From the NCBI GenBank assembly GCA_004431415.1, contig QPMI01000709.1, positions 124,001 through 188,000 of the forward strand: 64,000 bases of DNA. The letters are read 5' to 3'. Made by a program: the position numbers and the translations under genes. A model generated the notes under the pieces. The model searched no databases, was not told the origin of the DNA, and saw only the letters and a list, made by a program, of their open reading frames with translations. Of the stretch, positions 46,884-56,562 are shown in pieces; position 1 is the stretch's first letter, and each line of letters opens with the position of its first letter. The stretch comes from Cyanophora paradoxa. Taxonomy: Eukaryota; Glaucocystophyceae; Cyanophorales; Cyanophoraceae.

Positions 46884-48131
46884 CTACTCCCGCGGAGGGG
46901 CGGGGGCGTCGCCAGCGGGGCGGTCATCGCCACGCGGCTTCTTGGCCTCTGGGCTCTCCGAGCGCTCTCGCCGCTTGCGGTCAGAACGCTCCTTATCCGA
47001 GCGGTCGCGGTCAGAGTCGCGGCGGTCGTCCCGGCGATCCCTGTCGTCCCGCCGCCGGTCGCGGTCGTCCCGCCGATCGCGGTCGTCCCGCCGCGGGCTG
47101 CGGCGGCGGTCGCGGTCGTCCCTGCGTGGGCTGCATTGCATTAGAAACGAAGGGCGACGTTTGATGAGATGCGCTCACCTGCGCCGCGGCGACTTGTCGC
47201 GGCGGGGCGAACGCGAGCGGGGGCGGGGCGGGGAGCGCCTTCCGCCCGGCGGAGGGAAGTAACGGCCGCCGCGGTCGCCGCCGCGGTCGGGAGAACGAGA
47301 GCGCGACTTCTTCTTCGCGAACTTGCGCCGCAGGTCGCGCGGAACTTCCTTGAGGTGCATGAAGTTGCAGTAGCCGCCGTGGGTGCACTTGCCGGTCTCG
47401 AACTGCCGGCACGAAGCCTCCCGGAAGTCGGTCACAGGACTGTACTCGCAAACAATCGGCCGGCCTGCGAAAGAAGCGCTAAGAAAGCGGCAGAGACAGC
47501 GAAGCCGGGCGCGTACCGCCGTAATACCGGCCCTGCAGGGTTGCCATGGCCCGAGCGGCCTCGTCTTCGCTGCGGTACTTCACGAACACGTTGCCTGTGG
47601 TGCAGCGTCGGACCAAGCGTGCGCTCGCGGCGCGCGGGCACAACACCGACCGAGAAGATGTGCAGACAGGTTGTCGCAGACCTGAATCTCCTCGACCTCG
47701 CCGTACTTCTTCAACTCCTCATAAACCTCCTCAATGAAATCGTGGAAGTGAGTCTCCATCATCTCCTGCGTCAGGTTGATCTCCTGGGCGAGCTGCGTGT
47801 CGACCATGGCCGCCGGGTTGTTGTACATATGGAGCATGAGAAGCGTTTGCGACTCCATCGGCTTGTTGTGCAGACGCGAGCAGCTGCGGGGGCGTCAGGC
47901 GAGCAAGGAATGGCGGACCCGCGCAAGTTGGGTCCGCCATCGCGCCGCGCAGCGCGGCTCCCTAGCTTCCCGCACCGATCGCCATGTCGACACGCGCCGG
48001 TCTTGAAGTAGAAAGGGCTGCGAAGCGCGTCGAACAAAAGCCAGACACGCGCGGCGAAGTGAGCACGGCAGGCCGCACCAGTTGACTTTGTCCTTTTCTG
48101 TACCGAAAATCGACGCAAGATGCTCCGCCAT
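46884..48131 (-). CDS. U2AF1: Splicing factor U2AF small subunit (U2AF35)
   Basis: U2AF35 recognises the AG at the 3' splice site together with U2AF65. The start [17 protein letters not shown] is nearly invariant. After an intron come [14 protein letters not shown] (CCCH finger 1) and [18 protein letters not shown]. The atypical RRM (UHM) reads [20 protein letters not shown] with [13 protein letters not shown], continuing [20 protein letters not shown]. Finger 2 is [20 protein letters not shown]. The tail is an RS/RD-rich domain with repeated RRDDRDRR units, ending GDAPAPPRE. Length is about 290 residues. A complete factor fits the GT-AG introns with pyrimidine-rich 3' ends in this window. 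Confidence 0.96.
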
Positions 48132-48506
48132 GGCTCCCGCGTTGCTGAGTTTCCGCGCCCAACCTTCGTGAGCTGTACCCCGGCGCAAGGACTTGGCAAT
48201 CCGACTTGGCCACGGAATTCGAAGTTCTGCTCTAATTTACATTATTCAAGTTGACGTTTACGGCTTTTAGCTAAACTTCGCGTGGAGAGGGGGCGCCGCG
48301 GAGTCGATGGCGGCGAAAATGGCGGCCGCCTTGTGCGAGATATAGCCACGGGCAGCCTGCGCGGCGTTGCCCGCGACGTCCCGCGGCTTGTTCCTTTCGT
48401 TGTTCACGAGCCATGGGCGGTCGTGATCCCAGGCCCTGCGCATATGCATACGGGGCGCGCAAAGCAAGCGTTACGGCCGCAGGACGCACGATTCAAACGA
48501 ATAGGA
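48132..48506. other. Spacer between U2AF35 and the cNBD gene
   Basis: 375 bases between two minus-strand genes. It is GC-rich and has only short frames without family resemblance. It should include the U2AF35 promoter and the cNBD 3' flank. Confidence 0.4.
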
Positions 48507-50955
48507 TCAGAGCTCACCGCCCCTTGTTCCGTCGACTCCTGCGGAAGGATGCCCCGAAAGAATCCTGAGATCTAGAGGGGGAGGCGGCGCGGCCGCCGCC
48601 GGGGGAGGACGGGGGCCCAGCGGCGCCAGAGGGGGAGCTGGGAGAGCCAGGGGGTTGGCCCTGCGCCCGGACGGCGGACTGCTGGTGGGGTGGGGAGGGG
48701 GCCTCGTTTGGGGAGGGCGCGGCAGGCGCTGCCGGTGGCTGCGGGGATGGCTGCCCGTCGCGGGGCTTTCGGATAATGCCACGCTCAGAGGGCGGGCGGG
48801 GGTCCTGTGCGAGCGAGGCCCATCAATTTAGGAACCAGCGGATGACAAAGCGGGGTACACAGGGCCGGGCCGGGGCGATGGGCACCTCCTCCTCGTAGAG
48901 GATGACTTTGGTCTTGGCTCGGGGCTCGGGCTTCCGGGCGCGGTTCATCTCCTGCTTGCGGCGCGCGAGCTGCACGAATGCGTCGACGCGGTACAGGGCG
49001 TCCTCCCGGCCCGAGTTGGCCCGCGTTGTGAAGCCCGGGCGCGCCAAGACCTCCCCAGGCAGGGCCGCCACCCCTGTGGTCGAGACGGCCGGCCGCGCAG
49101 ACTCGGGAAATAGCGCGAGGCTCCGGTCCGTGTGCGCCGGCTCGGGCTGCAGCACGCGGCCCGCCATGCCGCTCCCCAGCAGCGCTGCAGGGGCCGTCAG
49201 CGCATGCGTCGAGCCCGGGCCGAAGGGCCAAGGGCAGACGCGCCCTGGACGTCGCGCAGGGAGCGGAGCTTCATGAAGTGGGGCCCGTAGAGGCGCAGCT
49301 GCTCCTCCTCGCGGCGGAGGGAGCGGATGGCGGGGCGCTGGAGCTCGACGTGCTCGACCACCGACTCGACCTTCGCGAGGCGGCCCTCCCGCCAGCCCCG
49401 CCGCAGCTGCTCCGCCCTCTTGAGGGACTCCACCCCGTCGGTGCCCAACCGCCGCGCCAGGTCCGCCGGCGGGATCGCCAGCACCTCCACAGTCTGCGAG
49501 GACGCGTGGCGTGAGGGAAGATAGGGAACCGGCCGCCCCGGCGCGGCCCGCGCCGGCGGGCGCGCCTCGGAGACGCAGATGGCGGTGGCCGAGGCGGGCC
49601 GGCCCTCGAGGCTCGCCCCCTCCTCGATGACCTGGCCCTCGCCGATCACGCTCACGTCCAGCTCCCGGACGCTGCGGCCGTCAGGGGGGTGCGCGGCACT
49701 GAAAAGGGCCTGCGGGGAGGGCTCACTCGTAGGGAAGGGGAAAGTCGAAGGACTGCGGGGGGGAGTTCGTTGGGGACGGAGATTCGCCGCGGGACGGAGG
49801 GCGGGGCCGTACCCGGGCGAGATGGTTCGCCGTCGGGCCCGCCACCGCCTCGGAGAAGAAAGGAAAGTCGTCTGGTAGGCACCAGTCACGACGGGTCCGA
49901 CGGCAGGGCGGCGGAGCGCGAGCTGCGCGTACCCGTGTTGATGTTCTGGATCGCATCGCCGATGTCTGTACCCCGCCCGGATCAAACCGGCGAACAAAGA
50001 GCGACGGGGCGGGGGTACAGGAGCACCGAGCTTCTGCTTGCGGGCGAGCTTGACCTCCCCCCTGCGGACGGCGTACACCGACCCGGGGACCTGCCCCTGC
50101 CTCACGAGCACTGCGGGGGGGCGGTAAGAGCCGGCCAGACCGCGCTGGCAGCTCCGCGCCGGCTCGAACCTTCATTGCGGCGGCGGACGAGCGGCCGCGA
50201 GACGGCAGCCAGGCGCTTGAGAGCCTCCGAGTCCTGCCGGGGCGTCGGCGCGGCAGGCGGGGAGGGGTACAGCCGCGTTGCGGTGGCGGGCCGGAGGAGC
50301 GCGAGCGCACGAGGGACTTGAAGGCTGGGATCTGCTGCAGGAAGCGGGCGCGCTCGCGGCGGGCCTCGGCCTCGCGCCCCTTGAGGATGGCGTCGAAGTC
50401 GTCCTTAAGGAGGAGCCCGAGCTCGCTGTCCTCCACGGCGACGACGGAGACCGCCTTTCCCTCAGCGCGCATCTGCACCAGGTCCCACACGGTGCTCCCG
50501 GGCCCCGCCGTGATCCGCGGGGCCCCCTGGGCATCCCCCTTCTTCGCGCCGGCCTCCGCAAGCCCGATGACACCCGACAGAATCATAACCCACCCCGCCG
50601 CAAGCGCCGAGGGAACATCCTACGCGCCCCGCCCAGTCAGGAGTGCGTGCCCCGCTCGCCGCCGCGGTGCTCACTGGGTAAATCGTGCTGCCCTTGTCCG
50701 CGGCGCGGATCTCGAGCTTCGAGGCCACCGTCTTCAGTGTCGCAGCGTCCAGCGACGTCGCCAGGCCTGCCAGGCGGGCGGCCAGGCCGGCGACATCCTC
50801 CTCAGTGCGCTCCTCGGGGCTGAAATCAGAAATAGTCAGCAAGGCGATGCGCGCGAAGCAAAACAAGCCGGAAAAGCACGGCAAGCTATGGAAAAGCGTG
50901 AGTAAGCGCTGCCTCCTGCCCTCGGCGCTCACCGCAGGGCGGCTGTAATCGGCAT
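48507..50955 (-). CDS. Tandem cyclic-nucleotide-binding-domain protein
   Basis: Joined exons start MPITAALR then PEERTEEDVAGLAARLAGLA. A first, divergent cNBD covers ATLKTVASKLEIRAADKG to VAVEDSELGLLLKDDFDAIL. A second follows with FLQQIPAFKSL, DSEALKRLAAVSRPLVRRRN and VLVRQGQVPGSVYAVRRGEV, then a cassette reading EEGASLEGRPASATAICV. This resembles the phosphate-binding cassette but the usual Pro-Arg-x-Ala-Thr arginine seems displaced, so cNMP binding is doubtful. No kinase or channel domain follows; instead come basic helices and a Pro-rich tail. The CDS may end at RWFLN (stop at 48823) or, after one more intron, near 48507-48514. Architecture recalls flagellar cNBD proteins such as CNBD2, but the assignment is not firm. 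Confidence 0.65.
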
Positions 50956-51287
50956 CCGGTCCGCTGCGAGCGCCCCACTAGCTACGCTGCCCCAGAGCTG
51001 TCTGTAAGCTATACCGACAGGAACCGACGCTGGTTGCTAGCGCCGCCAAAGATGCTGGCTAGCGCCGCCGCGGAGGCTCCGCAAGGCCTTGGCAGCCTGC
51101 AGGCACCTCAGTCGACGCACAGGGTATTCCTCGTACGTAGCTAAAGAAGGAGCGAGCAGCGGTGGCAAGGCCAGCGTTTTTTTCGGGTACGGGTACGGGC
51201 TTCTTGAGCTGTCGCGCGAAGGGCGTTGCCGGCAGGCGCCGATACTGCTTGGAGTCGAGCCGCGCGGGGCTCATCAAACGCTGGGCC
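50956..51287. promoter_or_regulatory. Divergent spacer, cNBD protein / ceramide synthase
   Basis: 332 bases between head-to-head start codons. It contains a repeated GCTAGCGCCGCC word (51035 and 51057) and no clear core promoter element. Confidence 0.4.
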
Positions 51288-52905
51288 ATGAACGACCTAG
51301 CATCTGCCGTAGACAGATTCCGCGACAGCTTGTTCGGCGAAGGCGCGTCTGCGCGGCGGCCTCCGGGCTTCCACCTGGCCTACATCTCGCGCGACGACCT
51401 GCGCTTCATTGTAACGGGCACGCTGATCCTCTGCGCCCTGCGCGCCGTCACGGACCGGCTGTTCTTCGTGCGTGCTCGCCCTCTCGGCGCGCGCGCGCGC
51501 GGCCGGGTCTGGCCTGCCGCTCGATTTGACCCTTGAAATCCCTATGCCGACCATGTACGTGATCAATGTCGACCCGCAGCGCCTGGGCAAGCGGTTCGGC
51601 ATCAGGTCAGACACCGCAACAGCCAAGTTCGCGGAGTGCACCTGGTATTCGATTAGCTATGTCATCCTTTTTGCTTTTGGCGCATATGCACAGCTGCCTG
51701 AGAAGGGCTTCGGCTTCAACGCCGAGTACTTCTTCGGGCAGTATCCCAACGACAACCTCAGGTGCGTCGCACCGCGTGCAGAAGCTTGCGAGCGTGCCCC
51801 GCGAGCGCGCACACCTAGGGGCTGATGCGCGCGGCCGCAGCTCCACCCTGCGCCACTTCTACCTCGTGTACCTGGCCTTCTACACCCACTGCTGGGCCCA
51901 CCTCCTCTACACCCCGCGCAAGAAGGATTTCCGGGTGATGCTCATCCACCATGTCGCAACCGTCGGCGTCGTGCTCATCTCGTGGATGTTCCGGTCTGTC
52001 CTGCACCGTCTTCCTTCTTGGCAGCTGCCGACACCCCCGCAGCCTGTTCAAGGTCGGCGCCGCGATCATGTCCATCCACGACGTGGGAGACATCTTTCTG
52101 TACGGGACCAAGGTGCGCGCTTCTCTCGCGCACGGCATTCCCCGTCCCTACCGACGCGCGGTCTGGTTCTCCCGACAGGCCTTCTTCTACGTGCACGGCC
52201 GCTGCGCCATCACGGAGGGCGGCTTCGCCGTGTTTGCTATCTCTTTCTTCCTTACCCGCATCCTCGTCTTCCCGAAGGCCCGCGCCTTCCTTTTTCGGTT
52301 TTCCTCTTCTTCCTTTACTTATGGATCGCGCTGCAGGTCGTGTATGCGACGCTTGTTGATATTCACCACTACCTTCCAGTGAACCCACGAGAGTTCTTCC
52401 GGTCCGACGCCCTCTCCCGCGATAGCTCCTCTGGCCATGCCGCGCCGGGCATGACGCGGCGCGGCTGCCGGCGCAGGTACTACTTGGCGAACGCGGCCCT
52501 GATTACGCTCCAGTGCCTGCATGTCTTCTGGTGCGCCCACGCCTGCTCAGGCATCCCTCGCCGCCGGCTCGCCGACGCTGGCCCTGTTCCGCCCAGGTTC
52601 TACCTTATCCTGAAGATGGTCAGCCCCATCCTCCTGCGCACCCAGCCCGCGAAGGACATCCGTTCGGACTCGGAGTCGGACGAAGACGAGGAGGAGAAGA
52701 AGAAGGCGCGCCTGCTCTTTGGAATTCTCTCGTGGTCAGTGCGCGGGGCCTAGGAGCTGACGGCGGGGTGTTGCAGGTGCAGAGGAAAATCGCACACAGG
52801 AAGAACTCCGCGAGTAAAGCGGCGAATGGCAAGGCCGAGAACGGCACGAGCAACGGCCATGCGAGCGCTCACAGCCAGGAGTCGGAAGGGAAGAAGGGCA
52901 AGTAG
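51288..52905 (+). CDS. LAG1: Ceramide synthase (TLC / LAG1 domain)
   Basis: Ceramide synthases acylate sphingoid bases with acyl-CoA in the ER membrane. The start MNDLASAVDRFRDSLFGEGA precedes the first helix (FIVTGTLILCALRAVTDRLF). A SAECTWYS-like turn (FAECTWYSISYVILFAF) follows, then the LAG1 motif RHFYLVYLAFYTHCWAHLLY and KDFRVMLIHHVATVGVVLIS with the catalytic His pair. Next come AAIMSIHDVGDIFLYGTKA with the conserved Asp residues and FFYVHGRCAITEGGFAVFAI. The acidic end DSESDEDEEEKKKARLLFGI is CK2-like, a common trait of yeast and plant LAG1 proteins. A hydrophilic Lys/Ser tail ends GKKGK. No homeodomain is present. Seven or so introns interrupt it. Confidence 0.92.
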
Positions 52906-53586
52906 CGAAGCAGGATCACTGCACGTGCTCGGCGTAGGCAGTGCTCTCCTTTCGCTTAGAAATTAGGCATTTAGTGCAGTAGACAGCGTGGTCGGCGCTG
53001 CTTAGCGTGCTTTTTCAAGTTCCGGCTAGATTTCAGAATTTGATCGATTCTCGCGTTGGCGTTAACGCTTGTCCCCCGCGTTTGAACGACCCGTGCGATC
53101 AACGACCCGCCGGGCCGCACTGAACGTCGACTTCGCAACTAAGCACTGCGCATGCATATGCGGCATTTGAGCAGCAGCTCATGATCAGCAGCAGCTGAGC
53201 AGCTCTCGTCCCGGGTACGGGCAGTGGAGGCTTCGGAGCTGCCGGCGATTTGATCTGTCAGGAGCCTCGTGCCGCGACGCTGCTGACACCCGGGATGCGC
53301 TGAAGCTGAGGTTCGGACGCCTCATCCGAGCTAGCACGCACAGCTGTGACGGTTGCTCGAGTCGGCGGGCGCTTGCCGGGTGCGACGCCGTACGCTTTCG
53401 ATGACGCGAATCGCTGTTAAAGTTCCGAACAGAACCCGGCGCAAGCTGCGCTGCTTTGGTGCGAACCAGTCCCGCCGTGGTCGGGCCGGACCAGTCCCGC
53501 CGTGCTCGGGCCGGACCAGCTCGCATTAGGAGGAGAGCGTCGGCAGTCATTGCGCTGCGGCGCCCGGGCAAGCCAGGCCTGGCGCG
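52906..53586. other. Spacer upstream of the fucosyltransferase, with tandem repeat
   Basis: 681 bases between two plus-strand genes. A 25-base unit is repeated in tandem at 53465-53514 with one mismatch and a third partial unit. No coding frame is convincing. Confidence 0.55.
53465..53514 (+). repeat. Two tandem copies of a 25-base unit
   Basis: The unit begins ACCAGTCCCGCCGTG and ends TCGGGCCGG; the copies at 53465-53489 and 53490-53514 differ at one base. A truncated third copy (ACCAG) follows. It lies 70-120 bases before the fucosyltransferase start. Confidence 0.85.
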
Positions 53587-55978
53587 ATGCGGGGCCTGCA
53601 CCTCAAGAAGGCGATAGGGCCGGGCTCGTTCCTGCTCTGGCTCATCGTTCTTCTGGTGATGGCGCACATGTATCCGCCGCCGGATCTGGATGGCGTCTCC
53701 GCGACGCGCGTGACCCGCCGCTGGCTCCCATGGGGCACATCCTCGGGCTCCGATCTCTCAGCCAGGCTGGACACGTCCGCCTGCCCCGTCCCCACGGACC
53801 CCTCGACCGGCTTCCCCATTCTTTCCTTCGTTGGTGCGCACTGCACTCCGGCGGCTGCGCTTGGCGGCCGCCCATGACGCCTGCGGCGGCCGCAGACTTC
53901 CCGTCCCGCTCGGAGCGGCCGAAGGATCTAAACGCGTACATATCTGAGCGGTCGAAGCAACCTGGCTGCAGGAACAACACGGGGCGCGACTTCGTGAAGG
54001 ATCCAATCTACGTCCACACCAGCTTCGGGCAGAGCCTGGTGCCCGCGCGCAGCCTTCCCCGCGGGCCTTCGCCCACCCGAGCCCGTCTCACTGTGTCACC
54101 CGCGCCGCCAGCACTACGTAGGGACGGCGTGTCCCCGCTGCAGAGAGTGCGACCTGCCATGCGCGTACGCGAGCTCGGGCGGGGCGTCGGGCGCTGCCGA
54201 CGGGCGGATGGGGCGCACGCCCGACTCCTCGCACGTCGGCTGGACCAAGGAGTGCCCAAAGCAGATCAACATCGTGCAGAGCATGGAATCCCCCGAGACG
54301 TACCCCGCTGCCTCCGTCAAGGGTACGCCGCGCCGCCCTCCTGCCCCCGCCCCCCCCCCCCCCCCCCCCCCCCTTCCCCAACTCGAGCCGTCGCAGGGTT
54401 CAAGGGAGCCGGCTGGGACATGATCTCTAGCCTAGAGCAGGCGAGCGACGTGCCGATCCCGTACGTGTCCTGGCAGGACTACAACCTGTACGACAAGGTG
54501 TACCCCAAGACGGCGGACGCCCTCCTGGCGTACTTCATTTCGAACTGCGGGGCATCGAACCAGCGCCTCAAGATCGTCAACGACCTCGCCGCCAACGGCG
54601 TCACGACGCACTCCTTTGGCGGCTGCCAGCGCAATCAGGCATGCGCGTGTACCCCCGTAGCCCATCCCCCTGCGCCCCGAGCGCCCCGCCCCGCAGGAGA
54701 TCCCCGCGGACATCCGCGCCAAGAACCGCGGCCGCATCACCGAGAAGGCACGCCGCCTGAAGCGCCACGAGCGGCTCGAGAGCGCCGCCAACGCCCCCCG
54801 CACAGGTGATGACGCTCTCGCGCTACAAGTTCTACTTCGCGGCCGAGAACACCAACGTCCTCGACTACATCACCGGTGCGGGCTGCTTCTTCCGGGGCCG
54901 AACACCTCCGGCCCTTGAGTGCGCTGGCGTGCAGAGAAAGTGTACGAGGGGCTGACGGCGGGGACGGTCCCCATCTACATGGGGTCCCCCAACATCCGGG
55001 ACTACATGCCCGACCACAAGGCCGTCATCCTGTGCGCCCCGGGCCTTCAGGGGGGACGGGTCGACGCGCTCTGACCCCATGGTCCCCAGGGTGGACGACT
55101 TCCCGAGCGTAAAGGAGCTGGCGGAGTACCTGAAGTGCGTGCCCCAGACTAACGCCTTCCCTCCTACCCCCCTGACGGGTACCAGGTACCTGGACAAGAA
55201 CGATACGGCGTACGAGGAGCACCTGGCATGGAAGAGCACGAAGTACGAGGCGCCGCTGGGCTCCGCCGCCCGCAACTTCAAGCGTCCGCCCCGCCCGCCG
55301 CGCATTCTAGACCGGAGAGGCCGGGGCCGGTCCCGAGGGGGGTACCGCAGGCTTCATCAACACGAACAACATCCACAGCGCGTGCCGCATCTGCATCGCG
55401 GTCGCGGACCGCCTGCGCCACGCCGAGGGCGGCTCGACGGCCCAGGCGCCCCTACCCCCCGATTTCGAGTTCTTCAACAGCAGCGGCAAGTGCCCCGAGA
55501 AGGCCCGCTCCTACAACGCCACCGGTACCCCTCCTGCGAACCTCCTCCCCGCCAGCGCCCGAGCTGACTGAGATCTTCCCCCCGCAGTCTTCCACGTTCG
55601 GGAGCGTGGCTTCTTCTTCTTCAAGGTACAATGAACTCGCACTCACCGAGGCGATGCGGCTAACGAAGAGCTCCTCCAGACGGTACCCGTGACGAGCCCC
55701 GTCACGCTGGACGAGCTCCGATTCCAGGTAGCGTCGGACCGCTGAGGCGTTCGATTTGAGGCGTTGACGGTCGACGCCGGCAGATCGAGCGGGCGTTCGG
55801 GGTGGAGAAGGACAAGCTGGAGGTGCTGCACCGGCTCTGGCCCGAGCCGAAGGAGCTGGTCTGGCACGCGACGAACGGGCTGGGCCCCGCCTTCGACCCG
55901 GGGGCCTTCTACGCCGCCTCGGCCGCGGGCGAGTACCTCGAGCTCGAGGCCACCTTCGACGAGCCCATCCCCGTTTGA
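53587..55978 (+). CDS. GT10-family fucosyltransferase (type II Golgi enzyme)
   Basis: GT10 enzymes transfer fucose from GDP-fucose in alpha-1,3/1,4 linkage to glycans in the Golgi. A short cytosolic tail and one membrane anchor (GSFLLWLIVLLVMAHMY) fit a type II protein. The catalytic domain includes NIVQSMESPETYPA, VPIPYVSWQDYNLYDKVYPK, LLAYFISNCGASNQRLKIV, the donor-site block KFYFAAENTNVLDYITEK, and VYEGLTAGTVPIYMGSPNIR then DYMPDHKAVILVDDFPSVKE. After it come a Cys-containing stretch (HSACRICIAVADRLRHAEGG) and an extra C-terminal part, ELLQTVPVTSPVTLDELRFQ to LELEATFDEPIPV. I cannot assign that part to a domain. Introns include a run of 24 C at 54350-54373. Substrate linkage cannot be deduced. 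Confidence 0.88.
54350..54373 (+). repeat. Run of 24 C in a fucosyltransferase intron
   Basis: An uninterrupted C run inside a short intron, followed by TTCCCC and an AG acceptor. It forms an extreme polypyrimidine tract. Confidence 0.85.
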
Positions 55979-56562
55979 CCTCCGGATACCTCCCCCCCCC
56001 CTCCTTGTCCCCCCCCCCCCCCTGAGCTCCCTGCCCCCCCCGGGCCCTCCCCCTCTGCGGTTGTATTGCCACCGTGATGATTGCATTCAACTTAAGCTTT
56101 ACTGTGCTTTTTGTTCTAGTTCTCGGTACGGCGCGCGGGGGTGACGATCCGGGTACATGTACCGTAGTATAGCCTGCAGCTGGCAGCCGGAACATCCGCC
56201 AGCTGCAGCTGTAGAACGGAGCCCAGAGGCCCGAACTCGAGCCCGAGCTGCCGGCTGGGATTGGCGGCACCGGGGCCCGGGGACTCCCGGGAAACTACTG
56301 CACGCCAGCCGTTGTGTAGGCCGGATCCGGAGGGGGAACCCAACTTCGCAAGGCAACGTACGCCGTGACGACCCCGATATATCGATCTGGCCGCCGAGAC
56401 GTGGGAGGCCCTTAAGGGGGCCGCCCCGCAGGCCCCGGCCCCGGGCCCCGGCCCCATCCCCGCCCCCCCATGAGCGAAGCAATCTAAGAGACTGAGAACG
56501 ACCATTTGTTTCAACAACATTAGGCCGTAGCATAGCGCAAAGCGGGAGCCGGGCGTCTACGG
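55979..56562. other. Convergent spacer, fucosyltransferase / LRRIQ1
   Basis: 584 bases between converging stops. Poly-C tracts occupy about 55989-56046, and GGGCCCCGG-type palindromes lie near 56440-56460. No gene is visible. Confidence 0.55.

Noticed and set aside
48267-48489. Short minus-strand frames between U2AF35 and the cNBD gene
   Set aside because: Overlapping frames of similar length exist in this GC-rich spacer and none has coding features.
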